A stretch of 64,000 nucleotides of DNA from Siphonodentalium dalli (Eukaryota; Mollusca; Scaphopoda; Gadilida; Siphonodentaliidae), in assembly GCA_032622095.1 (NCBI GenBank), contig CP136066.1, positions 62,650,609 through 62,714,608 of the forward strand, in the 5' to 3' direction. The notes below the pieces were generated by a model. The model worked only from the letters and a program-made list of their open reading frames with translations. It had not been told where the DNA came from and ran no database searches. Positions 23,500 to 35,352 of this stretch are shown here, in pieces. Made by a program: the position numbers and the translations under genes. Positions within the stretch are counted from its first letter, which is position 1. Every line of letters starts with the position of its first letter.

Positions 23500-24450
23500 C
23501 AATAGGCGAAATTGATATTTTTCTAGTCGTTGTCTTTACCGAAAACTTATAACTCCATATTGGATTTAAACCATATAATGCAAGTATGGAAGTAGATTAG
23601 TTACGCCTTTCGTCAAATCGGTGTCTTTGTATAGGGTGGAATCTCGTATCCATAGTGAAGGCAAATGGCAAATGGATCCATTGATTCTTTCTATAAACTT
23701 TTGAACTCTACTGATCTCATTCACCTGAAAAATATCGCAAAATTCATACTCATAGGCATGAAACGATATGAAGACAACTGAGGCAGATGGCATGGTATAT
23801 TTAAGAATCACAACTGACAATTTTCATGCTAACCAGTTATCAACCAGTCCTCGTTAAGACTTAGTGCATATTGTATTATGCCTATTCGATATTTGATGAC
23901 TTAATTGCCTCTTATACATGAGTATACTCTATTTATATTACACGCAACGCTAACGATGATATACCCCAGCATATAGCATGCTTAAGAATAAGTAGTAGTC
24001 CCCTATTTCTCGACCCATGATATATTGTCGAGCACCATAATCAAAACAAAGTTACTCGAGCATTCGCAGTTAGATGGTGAATTAATTTTACTTTTACACG
24101 GTATATATTGATTCTTTATATGTTGGGGTATGGTTATATAAGCAAGCGTCGATGGCAATCGAAACTGTATTCATTTAATATGTTCGCGGGTTGATACTTG
24201 TATATATGTGTACATATGTTCTACATTATGCATGTTATTATATGTTATATATTTTCCTTGTACCATGTCAAAATGGCTGGAAATAAACAATCAATCAATC
24301 AAAGCATATAGCTAGCGGTGTGCGGCGTAGTGTCGCCATAGGCAAAATCGACTCAATACAGCGAACGCATGTTCTTTAAGAGATCGTGTTCTTGTGACCG
24401 GATGCTATCGCCTACTGTATCGACAGCATAACAATAATCCGACTCGAATT
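23500..24450 (+). repeat. Broken unit of the ~480-bp array with an insertion
   Basis: 23500-23642 and 24303-24420 are collinear parts of the tandem unit (CGAAAACTTATAACTCC through GGTGGAATCTC, then AAGCATATAGCTAGCGG onward). About 660 bp (23643-24302) is inserted between them. That insert ends AATAAACAATCAATCAATCAAA, a short (ATCA)n tail of the kind seen at the 3' end of CR1/RTE-type LINE copies. It has no long frame. Another such tail in the opposite sense (ATTGATTGATTGTTTATTTG) starts near 24448. Confidence 0.6.
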
Positions 24451-24490
24451 ATTGATTGATTGTTTATTTGCAAAACATGTGTAATATTAA

Positions 24491-24894
24491 CCCTTTACCC
24501 AACAAACCGGCCAAAACCGGCCAAATAAAGCTTCAACAGCCTAAAATATCTTGGGTCTGTCTCAATAAAACCATACAAATATGGATATCATTGGAACCGG
24601 CTCATTGACCACATTGTGATGGTTATAGTTATGCCCTGTGCCAATGCATTCTCTTATATATGCGAGTCGACCATAGGTCGCCTCGCATATATATATATAT
24701 AAGAGAATGCATTGGCCTAAAAAAAATATCTTTTTTTAACACTTTTTACCATTTTTTCTTACATTCTTTAACAATTTTATAATTTTTAATGTGTTAAGCC
24801 AATGCATTCTCTTATATATATGCGAGGCGACCTATGGTCGACTCGCATATATAAGAGAATGCATTGGCACAGGGCCGTTCTGTTGGGTAAAGGG
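24491..24894 (-). mobile_element. Family A double-hairpin element, copy 2 (intact)
   Basis: Flanked by TTAA on both sides (24487-24490, 24895-24898). Termini CCCTTTACCCAACA and TGTTGGGTAAAGGG are inverted. The palindromes lie at 24640-24716 (77 bp, with eight extra AT bases in one arm) and 24798-24868. The segment between left end and first palindrome (about 150 bp, with CCGGCCAAAACCGGCCAAA and ACCATACAAATATGGATATC) is specific to family A. TTAA plus a CCC start is the established signature of piggyBac-superfamily ends. No transposase is present. Confidence 0.9.
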
Positions 24895-25242
24895 TTAAAA
24901 CTAGACACAGCACGTAAAATCCATTAACACGTACCTTGGGTAATAACACAATTGCCAATTTAGGAATGTGTCGCATTACATGTAGATAGATATAAATATA
25001 TATATACGTTTCATCTATATCTAGTAGTATCTTAAGTAGTCTTTTTCAAGGCTAATTAAATAAAGATTTTCAGGACGCTTATGTTTTCAAGAGAAAGTAG
25101 TCCATGGAATTTATTGCGGTTCAGATTATCCCAATAATATTTTGGAATATATAGTTCACGTAGATCTTTCAGCTCCTGGCATGTGATAAAAAGTTACCCA
25201 TCACAGTACTACGAAACCGCGTACAAACATTACTTAATTGAA

Positions 25243-25435
25243 CCCTTTCATTACGGGAGCTGCGCTGGCCCAGCATTGAAGATCCTGTGCCAGTGCATTC
25301 TGTTATATATCCGAGTCTCCCATAGTGAGCCTCGCATATATAAGAGAATGCATGGGCTTACATGGTCAAGTTAAACATTGTTAGGCCAATGCATATATAA
25401 GAGAATCTATTGGCACAGCGTTTTCGCAAATCGCG
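25243..25435. mobile_element. Family C double-hairpin element, copy 1 (degraded)
   Basis: Left end CCCTTTCATTACGGGAGCTG matches copy 2 at 54017. The left hairpin (about 25290-25358) has the apical stem CTCCC-ATA-GTGAG instead of the CGACC-ATA-GGTCG of families A and B. The right hairpin has lost its middle (AATGCATATATAAGAGAATC). Ends with GGCACAGCGTTTTCGCAAA. The preceding four bases read TTGA rather than TTAA. Confidence 0.75.
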
Positions 25436-25727
25436 TACAAATAATTGCTTCCGTTCAGCCTCAGTGAGCTCATCTGTCTCATTAATTGAAGTTGTTTATT
25501 AAACAATGGTCATCTTACTGGTCAGTACCTTGAGGAAATCTAATTATAGTATGTCCATCTACGCGCTCATCGCCATATACCGGCACATTTACCATGGATA
25601 CTCATATCATAGAACGAGAAGTAGTAGCATGCCCTGGAAAGCTGGCACCACAAGATTATTGACAGCAACAGTCACGTCTTAAAGAAATGAATTTGTAAAA
25701 TATTTCATTTTACTATACTTAACTTAA

Positions 25728-26110
25728 CCCTTTACCCAAACAGAAGGGCCCTGTGCCAATGCATTCTCTTATATATGCGAGTCGACCATAGGTCGCCTCG
25801 CATATATAAGAGAATGCATTGGCTTAACACATTAAAAATTATAAAATTGTTAAAGAATGTAAGAACAAATGTTTTTTTTTAGGCCAATGCATTCTCTTAT
25901 ATATGCGAGGCGACCTATGGTCGACTCGCATATATAAGAGAATGCATTGGCACAGGGCATAACTGTAACTATCACAATGTGGTCAAGGAGCCGGTTCCAA
26001 TGATATCCATATTTGTATGGTGTTATTGAGACAGACCGAAGATATTTTAGGCTGTTGAAGCTTTATTTGGCCGGTTTTGGCCGGTTTTGGCCGGTTTGTT
26101 GGGTAAAGGG
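25728..26110 (+). mobile_element. Family A double-hairpin element, copy 3 (intact)
   Basis: TTAA on both sides (25724-25727, 26111-26114), ends CCCTTTACCCAAACAG and TGTTGGGTAAAGGG. Palindromes at 25755-25823 and 25883-25951 are both 69 bp. It is in reverse orientation relative to copy 2. The GGCCGGTTTT box near the right end is present three times instead of two. Confidence 0.92.
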
Positions 26111-26114
26111 TTAA

Positions 26115-26699
26115 CTTAAGTCATAATAATTGAAGACTTACTGGTAGTATTGTCAGCAGATTCCTTTGTAGAAAAATTAAATTTTCTTTTAAAAAATATT
26201 ATCAGCCGAAGACATGCTTACCTCACAAATAGTCAACTTGAAATTGGAGGCTTCTAATTTTGTCATAAATTTTTAATTTTCTTCATTGTTTTCTGCCAAA
26301 AAGCTCGTATTAGTAATGGTTATTTCAATAGTCTTTACATTGACGATTGTCCACTATTTTCCAATAATAAATGAGTATATATAGTCCTTAAATTTTATTT
26401 TTGGACATGAAAAACAGCAAACACATATCTTGCTGCATGGTATCTACAAGTAGTGGTGTGTAAATTGCAATCAAATAATATCAACTCTAGCTGACAGGCA
26501 CTTGCAAATTTCTGTCGATTAAATGGTTCCATAGCATACGGATATACACGGATATAGTCGATTGACTCGGGACTCCCAAGGAATTGACGTCTGACAAAAT
26601 TTGACATAGTAAATACACTCCTCCGCAAAAGACTACCCTATAGCTCATTCATAACGATTATGAATTTCAAGATGACAGAAATAAACTTCGCGATTTTGA
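26115..26699. other. No gene seen
   Basis: AT-rich. The 77-codon minus-strand frame at 26395-26628 has no recognisable content. Confidence 0.35.
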
Positions 26700-27900
26700 T
26701 TGATCCAGGCCGATCACATCTTGTTGGCGTTTTTATACACCAGACAGCTACTATGATATTAGAACACTGATTAATGGACTAAGAGTATACCGACTGAAGC
26801 CCCGGAGCATTGGGGTCCGTTCGATATTAAGGTGGGGCGAGATGTTTGAAATTAAACATTGATAACCATGAAAACTAAGAAATAAGCACACTCTTCTATT
26901 CCAACCAATTGATTTTTGAAAGCACTTAAGAACATGTGTAGTGCTATAATTAGACAATACAACGAGGGCTATTTCGTGCACTTGTTTTAAAATAAAATCT
27001 AGGTTGGAGTTTTTATACATGCACACGATATACCTGACAGTGACTGGCGCCCGAGTTCATGTGGTCCATTCGATATTAAGATGGGACAGGCTGCTTATAT
27101 ACAGGTTGGATCGAGATGGTTCATATTATACATTTTAGAACCGAATTTCTCTGTTGTGATTGATCAATGCCGATCACATCTTATTGGCGTTTTATGCACA
27201 ACGGGTGCCAGACAGTTAGTATAATATCAAAACAGTGATTGATGGGTGAAGGCACTGGATGCCACACGAGTGCACTGTGGTCCATTCGATATCAAGGTGG
27301 GCGAGATGAGATGGCTGATATCAAACATTGGTAGCCATAAAAACTAAGTGTTACAGACATGAAGCGAACTCTTCTATTGCAACCAATTTATTTATTGAAA
27401 GCACTAAAGTACATGTGTAGTGCTATGAATTAGTGTTCTACGTATATCTTAAGTATATGTGTATTTTTTGTTTTAGCATTGGTTCTACATGTATCTTAAG
27501 TGCACGTGTAGTGCTATCATTACTTCTATATGTATCTCAAGACGATGCAACTAGCGCAAATGCGTACTAATCTTTTAAAATAAGATTATGTTCTGGCGTT
27601 TTTATACAGACCAGATACCAGACAGCTACTAGTCTATATCTTAGCAGTGATTGATTGAGCGAGATTGCTTTTGTACAGGTGGCAGCGAGATGGTTTATAT
27701 CAAACATTTCAGAACCAAACTTCATTGTTATCATTGATCAAAGCAAATCATATCTTGTTGACGTTTATATATACAACATATATGAGAGTTACTATAACAT
27801 CCCAGCATTGATTGATCGGTGCAGAGTACCGACTGATGTCCGAGTGCATTTGGGGACCATTCGATATTAATGTCGGCCGAGATGGCCTATAGCAAATATC
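26700..27900 (+). repeat. Diverged ~400-460-bp tandem repeat
   Basis: The block GATCACATCTTGTTGGCGTTTTTATAC is recognisable near 26712, 27171, 27582 and 27745. Each is followed by a CAGACAG-TACTA block, GTGATTGATGG and CCGTTCGATATTAAGGTGGG. Between units a block with AAGCACTTAAGAACATGTGTAGTGCTAT recurs (26920, 27398, 27500). Small frames within it are not conserved. Confidence 0.75.
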
Positions 27901-27940
27901 GATTGCCATGAAAAACTAGAAAAGAAGAAAGATATTCAGG

Positions 27941-28255
27941 GGCGTGGCGCAGTTTGTAAGTTGCATGGCACATTAGGCCAACATAAGCCGTCCAGTAATG
28001 GCGAAGCTGGTTCAAATCCCGAATGGTGCGTATGCGGTGATTAACACACACGCTTGCAAGGTAAACTGATTCGGCAAGTTTGGCAATTACATTCCAGTGG
28101 TTGGTGGTTTATACGTGCAATGGAATAAATTGCTGAAGTGAAACTAACCCTTTGTCAATTACATTCCAGTGGTCGGTGGTTTATACGTTCAATGGAGTAA
28201 ATAATTGCTGAAGTGAAACTAACCCTTTGTCAATTACATTCCAGTGGTCGGTGGT
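27941..28255 (+). mobile_element. tRNA-derived SINE-like element
   Basis: Begins like a tRNA: an A-box-like TGGCGCAGTTTGTAAG at 27945-27960 and a B box GGTTCAAATCC at 28009-28019, the spacing normal for an internal RNA polymerase III promoter. The arms do not form a clean tRNA cloverleaf, so it is not a functional tRNA gene. A non-tRNA tail follows. It contains a 72-75-bp unit (CAATTACATTCCAGTGGT at 28084, 28156, 28231) repeated nearly three times. Confidence 0.7.
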
Positions 28256-28260
28256 TTATA

Positions 28261-28640
28261 CGATAAACGACGATAAATGATGATAAACGACGATAAATGA
28301 TGATAAACGACGATAAACGATCATAAATAACGATAAAGGACGATAATCGATGATAATCGATGATACACGACAATAAGCGACAATAATCGACGATAAACGA
28401 TGATAAACAACGACAAACGATGATTAACAACAATAAATAACGACACGCGACGATAAACGAAGATAACGACCATAAACTATCATAAACGACGATAATCGAC
28501 GATAAACGATGATGAACTGTGATAAACGACGATAAACAAAGATAAATTACGATAATCGATGACAAATAACGATACACGACGATAAACGATCATAAACGAC
28601 GATAAACGATCATAAACGGCGATAATCGACGATAAAGCAT
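28261..28640 (+). repeat. GATAAACGAC microsatellite/minisatellite, about 380 bp
   Basis: Roughly 38 units of a 10-bp word, CGATAAACGA / TGATAAATGA / CGATAATCGA, follow the SINE-like tail directly. The 115-codon minus-strand frame over it is a Ser/Ile/Leu-rich translation of the repeat and is not a gene. Confidence 0.95.
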
Positions 28641-29014
28641 ATCGTCACCTTCATTAATAATTATTGGATATTACAAATGAATTCAGGGTTCCAGACCAAT
28701 GTTTACAAAACCTTTGTTACTGTTTATTTAGATTCTGTGTATACAATATATGTTTGGAGCAAGAAGTGCTACAAGAAAGATACTATTATGTTTGATATTA
28801 AATTTCTATACATTTATTCCATGCAGCTTTTATGTTTTAGATAGACACCAAACATTATTTTGTTAATTTTTCAATGACATTATTATATTATTTGATATTT
28901 TTTGGTCGGGTTTATATGTCATATTTAAAAAAAAACAATACAAAAGAACAACAAAATTTATTTAAACTCAAATATAAATTAACATACTTTTGTTTAATTC
29001 TTGTGGTACCTTAA

Positions 29015-29434
29015 GCGGACATGGCTCATTCGAGCTTCCAAAATTTATCTTCATAATTTGAAGGGACGGATACGATAGGTCGATAAATACACGAAATATT
29101 GATATGACGGTTTCATGTGGTTTGAAAAACACTTGTCATAGCCATAGCCATTTTCCGGCCGTTTTCAATTTTTCGCCCGAAATCGCCCTCTTTATTGCTA
29201 CCATATCAGGAATAGAATACCACGGAACGCTCTTTTCTGTTCCGTATCGTGCAAATGGCTGTTTTTTGTTTGGGACTCAAACACCTTGTTCACAGTTGCA
29301 TTTTTCATTACTTCAATGCATCTTGTTTGCGTTGCTTAATGCTCGTAGAACGGTAGTTAAGATATTTATCGACCTATTCGAAAATTCAAAAGCGAATAAT
29401 ATTCGTATTTTGGAGCGCAAACCGCCATGTGGCT
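29015..29434 (+). mobile_element. Family I TTAA-flanked element, copy 1
   Basis: TTAA at 29011-29014 and 29435-29438. Ends GCGGACATGGCTCATTCG and GCAAACCGCCATGTGGCTT form imperfect inverted repeats. A diverged copy lies inverted at 58752-59194, sharing GCCATTTTCC / TTGCACG...CAAATGGCTG and the AAAAGCGAATAATAT block. The 133-codon frame here is broken in the other copy, so I treat it as non-coding. Confidence 0.75.
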
Positions 29435-29519
29435 TTAATGTAAGCTATTATTCCCAGTTAATATACCAGTACTGCATGTCGGTGCAAATCAGCGGTATTG
29501 GATGACAATATTTCCTGCT

Positions 29520-30278
29520 GTGAGAAACAGTGATTTCCGCTCATCAAAGTGGGGAATATTATCACCCCAACACCACCTTAATTTATAATTATTCGACATT
29601 AACTTCTATGGTGAACTTGGTGTATCATCGCGACAATCGGTTTCGTACTTGACCATTAATCACCGTGTGATCCATCAATTGATTACACGTCATTGGTTTG
29701 ATATGGAGCATCTCCGGGCGAGTATCATTAATATCGAGTACGCCATATGGTTTCTGAAGAACCGAGTCAAGGTCGATTGCCCTCGTGTGATTCCGTATAG
29801 GTTAATTCTCCGTTATCGTTTCGGATATTATTGAGCTTGAGTGCGCATCCTCATTGTGGATTCGGCGTTGTAAGTGTTGTTAATATATAACATATCCTCG
29901 TGCAAATAGGTCCATACTGGACCTAAATATTCACATTGGTTCCTATTGAACTAATTTGATTCTGAAAGAAGCCAGTTATTATTGAGGAGATGGCTCCACA
30001 TTAGCGCCTGGCGCTTGATGTCAAATCCTCTTCACTCAAACTTACCATACCTACGCATATATATGAACATCATCTTGTAAATTGTTGTATACATCTGGGA
30101 CACAAAATAGGTCATGTTTACACTAAGCCCGTTATTCCGTTTTATGGCGCGGGCCACAGCGAAAACACATTGTAACGAGCATACATCTGGGATGTCGATA
30201 TAGGTTGATATATATATATTAGAGAGCGCAAACACACAAAAAAGTTCATCAGCTTATTTTCAGAAGAACAGGCTGTCA
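29520..30278. other. No gene seen
   Basis: Non-coding. A 61-codon frame at 29649-29834 has no recognisable content. Confidence 0.35.
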
Positions 30279-30280
30279 TA

Positions 30281-30439
30281 TAAGGATTAACTGTCATGTG
30301 AACTGTTGTTATGGAGATGTAACGGTGAGGTAAGTGGACATAACTTGTGTAAAACCCGAAGGGTTTTACATACAAGTTATGACCACTTACCTCACCGTTA
30401 CATCTCCATAAAAATAGTCCACATGACAGTTAATCCTTA
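30281..30439. mobile_element. 159-bp palindromic MITE
   Basis: TAAGGATTAACTGTCATGTG at the left is matched by its reverse complement at the right. The stem continues almost to the centre (AAAACCCGAAGGGTTTT near 30353-30369). Ends abut TA dinucleotides. Single copy in this window. Confidence 0.8.
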
Positions 30440-30441
30440 TA

Positions 30442-31380
30442 TTTATATACATTTAGCGAAAAAGCCACTTTTGTAAATTTATTTAAATCGAAAAGTGTAT
30501 CGTGACAAGATCAGCCCAAAATACCCAATAGCACCCTTGGCAAAAGTTAATAGGAACAATTTCTCTTCATATTGAAACCCGATGATGTATTAAGTCAGTC
30601 AGGCTGCGCGAGTCCAAATGCGCCCAAAACATTACGCGTTCGTCTGTCCAAACCTAATGACGTATCGATGGTGTTATTAGCTTGGTGTCATGAGGCGTTG
30701 CGCATTCACCGAGAAATAACTGCAACTAGCCACGTGGGCGCCGACCAATCAGAATGCTGGATTTAGTGATGACAACACTTAGTGTGTAAATATATATATA
30801 TATCAATTTGGATATCAGACCCACATGTAGTTACGTTGCATATATGTGAAGGCAGTTGTCATACCAGCATAGCGAGGGGACTGAACTCTATCTTGCAGCT
30901 TTCCAGTTACGTTGCCACAACCTGACGTGTGTCCCCAGCGCCGGTGACGTATGGCCCCAATAAGAAACTGTGGTTAACATGAGTGGGAAAATGATACATG
31001 TATGTATTCAACGCATGTGGGCGGGTGTAGGTATAGTACGTGATATTATGGAAAAGGGAGACAGTAGCACAAAATAACACGGTATCATGCATGGCCAAAC
31101 TAGATTTATCGGTGTCTATTGAATATAGGATACATTGAATATATTCGCAAAATATGGACGCGAGCCTGGGACGGGTTATTGTGTGAGCTGTGCATACATG
31201 TATATAACACAACAGTCCATCGTCCTTACATGGTAGTGGGTGGGGTGTCATTAATTCGCGCGCATTGTCGCTGTCCTACTTAAATTGTGGGAGGGGAGGG
31301 ACATGTTACTTCTTTACTGCGGTCAATCGTTTGTCTTTTTATACCCAGGTGAGGTTATTTGCCATATGCAAGAGGTTCCA
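30442..31380. other. No gene seen
   Basis: The frames at 30572-30766 (+) and 30907-31251 (-) lack recognisable features. Includes a short AT repeat near 30789-30804. Confidence 0.35.
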
Positions 31381-31384
31381 TTAA

Positions 31385-31871
31385 AGGTCTACTTAATTTT
31401 CGAACCCCCAGATCACATTATATAAAATATATGCCATATTATATAACATGAACCCCCAGATCACATTATATAAAATGTATGCCATATTATATACCATTTG
31501 ACAGAGGAAGCTCCAAACATTGTATTATCAACTTATCCGGTGTAATACACTGTGAAAATGTTATTTTGTTGAGGTACCGACGTGTTTTATATGCTTAAAT
31601 TTCACCTGGACTGTACTGCAAAGTATATTATTTGCAATGGAAGTGGAATAACTCTATATCTTAGTTGGACTTATGTTGCATTCTGGGGGCGAAACGGGGG
31701 AAATGTTTCTATGATTTCAGCTATTTTATATTAATCTTTGGGCACATTCTGAGACACAGACGTTCCAAATGGTAATGAAGTATAGTATGTTAATCATATG
31801 TCATAGATTGTTATTAAAACAGTATATCAAGGTACTATAACAATATCGGTAATTCGAAAATTAATGGGCAT
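31385..31871. mobile_element. Family H TTAA-flanked element, copy 1
   Basis: TTAA at 31381-31384 and 31872-31875. Ends AGGTCTACTTAATTTTCGA and TCGAAAATTAATGGGCAT are inverted. The sub-left region contains a direct duplication of CCCAGATCACATTATATAAAA (31409 and 31454). Copy 2 is at 34882-35348. No coding potential. Confidence 0.8.
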
Positions 31872-31875
31872 TTAA

Positions 31876-32303
31876 ACATATATATAGGGCGTCGCGGGTC
31901 CACTCATGAATTAACCTTTTTACTTCGAGTGCTGGGCCGTTGACGTTATGGCCATTTTCCAGTGGAAAAATATAACGGGATATCACGAAAACCATAAAAC
32001 TATTCAGTTTGAAAGGCTATCATCATTCACAATCGTGGAACATCATACACTGTTTGAAACTGCGAGATATAGTTGTTCTGATGCACCAATCTCTTAGTTC
32101 CAGTTAGTGCTAGTGTGACGAAGTAGGTCCGTACTCAGTACGGACGTATATCACACGGCGTGACATTTTACGTCCGTACTCAGTACTGACGTATATATCA
32201 GCCAAGATGTTAAAATGACAGCGTTATGATAGAACGCATCGTAAAATCTTAATAGCTAACTAGACATCTTTGTGGTTAAAGCACGTTTGAGAATGCGCCT
32301 TAA
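31876..32303. other. No gene seen; short inverted/direct repeat
   Basis: GTCCGTACTCAGTACGGACGTATAT near 32127-32150 is a 16-bp palindrome. It recurs with one change near 32171-32196. Otherwise unassigned. Confidence 0.5.
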
Positions 32304-32673
32304 CCCTTTACTCAACATAACGGCCCTGTGCCAATGCATTCTCTTATATATGCGAGTCGACCATAGGTCGCCTCGCATATATAAAAGAATGCATTGGCTT
32401 AACACATTAAAAATTATAAAATTGTTAAAGAATGTAAGAAAAAATGGTAAAAAGTGTTAATGCATTCTCTTATATATGCGAGGCGACCTATGGTCGACTC
32501 GCATATATAAGAGAATGCATTGGCACATGGCATAACTGTAACTATCACAATGTGGTCAGTGAGCCGATTCCAATGATATCCATATTTGTATGGTTTTATT
32601 GAGACAGACCCAAGATAATTTAGGCTGTTGAAGCTTCATTTGGGCGTTTCTGAGCGTTCTGTTGGGTAAAGAG
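32304..32673 (+). mobile_element. Family A double-hairpin element, copy 4
   Basis: TTAA at 32300-32303 and 32674-32677, with ends CCCTTTACTCAACA and TGTTGGGTAAAGAG. First palindrome 32330-32398. The second (about 32461-32524) has lost its first few bases. The CCGGCC boxes at the right are eroded to GGGCGTTTCTGAGCG. Confidence 0.88.
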
Positions 32674-32991
32674 TTAACTTCGTACATGCAATGAGCTAAT
32701 AGACGTAAATGCATCCGACGATCCTGCCGACACCATGCACACCGTAATCTAGGTATACCCGCACACAACTTTTATTATGACTTCCTTCCCATTTCTCTGC
32801 ATGAACCAACTCAACACATTATTTTGTTACTCATTTTACCTGTTCCATTGTCCGTGAACTACATTCCTGCCATGTCATGACTTATTTATTTAAAATTATT
32901 CTTATGTTAGTCTACACAGGGGATGGCCGACGCGGATGGACACTAGTATGGTAACGATGCGCACTGCTTATTTGTACAAATCATGCTACAT

Positions 32992-33515
32992 CACCCCTGG
33001 TCAAGTGGTCCTGCTAATGTGCTCATGATGCGGTTGGGTCCGTCCTGCTGAATTGCTATGATGCTGTTAGGGCAAACTGATGCTGTTAACAAAAAGTACC
33101 GTTATATATTGTTTATTTGACCTTTTCGCGGTGCTCCCTTAATCTGAACATACCCAGGAAAGGCCATTATGCGTATCAAACATTCAAAAACATATTTATT
33201 GCGAAATATCTTTAATACTAGTTGTATTAGTTGTTGAAAATCGATATAATCAAGATGGCTATTTACATCGTTTTAGAAACACCAGCGCAGGCATTATTAT
33301 ATTTTTCAAAAATATATCTGTTGTTGAATATTTCATACATACAATGTTTTTTTCTCAAATCGCTCGGATTAGCCAAACACTGCGAAAATTATAATCATTA
33401 TAAAAAGTAACGGTACTGTTTTCGTAACGGCATAAGTTTGCCCTACCCGCATCATAGCAATTCAGCATGACCGTCAGCATCATAGCATATTAGCAGGACC
33501 ACTTGACCAGGGGTG
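32992..33515. mobile_element. Family J TIR element, copy 1 (524 bp)
   Basis: Ends CACCCCTGGTCAAGTGGTCC and the exact complement GGACCACTTGACCAGGGGTG. Subterminal GCAAACTGATGCTGTTA and TTGCCCTACCCGCATCATAG, and an AT-rich interior, match the copy at 45237-45709. CA...TG ends would suit hAT-type elements but I see no 8-bp duplication. Superfamily uncertain. Confidence 0.85.
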
Positions 33516-33535
33516 TTCATGTGGTCAGGTGACTA

Positions 33536-34290
33536 GGTATTTAGTGAACTATTCGTTCATTATCGGCAACTGTTCCCATTTCTTCTGAAGAGATTTCGCT
33601 AAAAGATGACAACGATAAATTTATAAAAAATCCAGTTGTTATAATTTGTATTCCTTGATTTCAGAACGAGTTCTCTAATGTTTGTGACATGCGCAAGAAA
33701 TTACTACAACTAGAAGGCGCTTGATAACATAATCTGGTATGTTTATGCATAATATGTTAAGACAAATCATTTCTCAATCCCTTCGTGCAATTATGATGTC
33801 CTTATGACCAGTCAGAAATTAACAATAACACTTTGAATGTAGGTACCCACGAAATATTTGGACAAGGATGCACACTGGTTATTGGGTATATGCGTGAATC
33901 CGTAACAATAACCAGTGTGCATAGTTACCCCAATATTTCTTGGGTAACTACTTTCAAAGTGTTATTGTGAATTTCACTATTGGTGGACATCAGGAATGCA
34001 GGAAGAGATTTAGAATTGATTTGTCTTAACATATGCATAAAATACCAGATTGGGTTATCAAGTGATCTCTCGTTTCAATACTTTCGTGCAGGTGTCTCGA
34101 AATTGAGAGAACTCGTTCGGAAATCTAGCAATAAAAATAAAGGTGATATTTGACGAAAATTCTACGCTGTAATAAAAATAAAGGTGATATTTGACGAAAA
34201 TTCGACGCTGTCCTCTTCTAGAGAAATCTCTTCTGATGTAATCGTTCAATAATCAACAAATAGTGCTCTAAATTACATAGTACCTGGACC
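33536..34290. mobile_element. Foldback element, ~0.75 kb
   Basis: Arms of about 350 bp face each other around a centre near 33890. Paired landmarks: GATTTGTCTTAACATATGCATAAA... against TTTATGCATAATATGTTAAGACAAATC (34016 and 33743), AATAACACTTTGAA against CTTTCAAAGTGTTATT, and GCACACTGGTTATTG against CAATAACCAGTGTGC. The right arm carries an extra 49-bp tandem duplication (AATAAAAATAAAGGTGATATTTGACGAAAATTC-GACGCTG), about 34130-34210. No internal gene. Confidence 0.8.
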
Positions 34291-34349
34291 CTATGTAACA
34301 GGTTTTCTACTAACCACTGTCAACTATGGTATCAAATTTCCCAAAACGT

Positions 34350-34650
34350 TATGTATCAACATTTTGTTCAAGAAAATATGGCCGTATTATCACTTGAGTA
34401 TTCACGAAATTTGGCCGTATTACCACTTGTTTTTAGAGTTATCCATCTTCATCCGCAATTTTGACCGAGACCATCCGGTTGACGGCGTATTTCTTGGCCA
34501 TAAATAATTGAAATAACAAACTTCAAAACTCGATATCTCATCACTCTAAGCTTTGATGGGTGGGTTCCTCGACTCGAAACAAATAGTTTTTACCCCCGAA
34601 GCCAAATAAATAGTAATTTAGGAGAGTTAAATCGGATTGAGTACACTTAA
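34350..34650 (-). mobile_element. Family G element, partial copy 2
   Basis: Inverted relative to 7801-8252. Shares TTATGTATCAACATTTTGTTCA, TTTTAGAGTTATCCATCTTCATCCGCAATTT, AGCTTTGATGGGTGGGTTCC, ACCCCCGAAGCCAA and the terminal ATCGGATTGAGTAC. The other end is missing or too diverged. Confidence 0.75.
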
Positions 34651-34881
34651 CTTGTCAGGGGAGATTACCTAAGTTGTTATAACTTGTGCACCAATCCCAC
34701 TTGTTCTTCCTGTCCTACGTTTTCAACCTTATGCTGTCATTCTTTTTACTTAAATAATATCAGGGAAGTTCAATAACATATGTCATCATCATCATGATAT
34801 GGCATAGCATCTCATTGAACGTATCGTAAAATCTTAATATCTAACTTGACAGGTTAATATACGTTTGAGTCTGCGCCTTAA

Positions 34882-35348
34882 AGGCCCACTTAATTTTCGA
34901 AACCACAAAATAATTTTATATAATACCATATTATATACCATTTGAAAGAGGAAGCTCCAAAACATTCCACATGTATTATCAACTTATTCGGTGTTATAAA
35001 CTTTGAACGTGTTGTTGTTGAGATACCGACTTGGTGTTCAGTGCTCAAGTTTCATTATTTTCAATGGAGGAAGAATAACTCTAGATCTTAAGATATAGAG
35101 TTATTCCCTTCCATTGAAAATACATTTTTAGTTCGAATTCTGCTGCATTCTTCGAGCCATGACGGGGGAAATCTTTCTATGATTTCAGCTGTTTTCTATT
35201 TCTCTATGTGCATCTTCTGAGACACAGACCTCTCAAATGGTGATGAATTATAGTAATTTAATAATATTTTATGGCATAGCTTTTATTAAAACCGTATATC
35301 AAGGCACTATAAACATAATAAACAGTGACTCGAACATTAAATGGGCCT
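34882..35348. mobile_element. Family H TTAA-flanked element, copy 2
   Basis: TTAA at 34878-34881 and 35349-35352. Ends AGGCCCACTTAATTTTCGA and CGAACATTAAATGGGCCT. The interior matches copy 1 (GAGGAAGCTCCAA, CCATTATCAAC-like block, GACACAGACCTCTCAAATGG). It has an added inverted stretch AATAACTCTAGATCTTAAGATATAGAGTTATT near 35078-35110. Confidence 0.8.
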
Positions 35349-35352
35349 TTAA

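Noticed and set aside
23643-24302. Complete LINE retrotransposon
   Set aside because: Only a short (ATCA)n tail supports it; no reverse transcriptase or endonuclease frame is present, so at most a truncated 3' end.
27941-28025. Functional tRNA gene
   Set aside because: A and B boxes are present, but the stems do not pair into a proper cloverleaf and a SINE-like tail follows directly.
28230-28577. 115-codon minus-strand frame rich in Ser, Ile and Leu
   Set aside because: Low-complexity translation of the GATAAACGAC array.
29104-29505. 133-codon plus-strand frame
   Set aside because: Lies in a family I element; the frame is broken in the copy at 58752-59194 and it has no domain.
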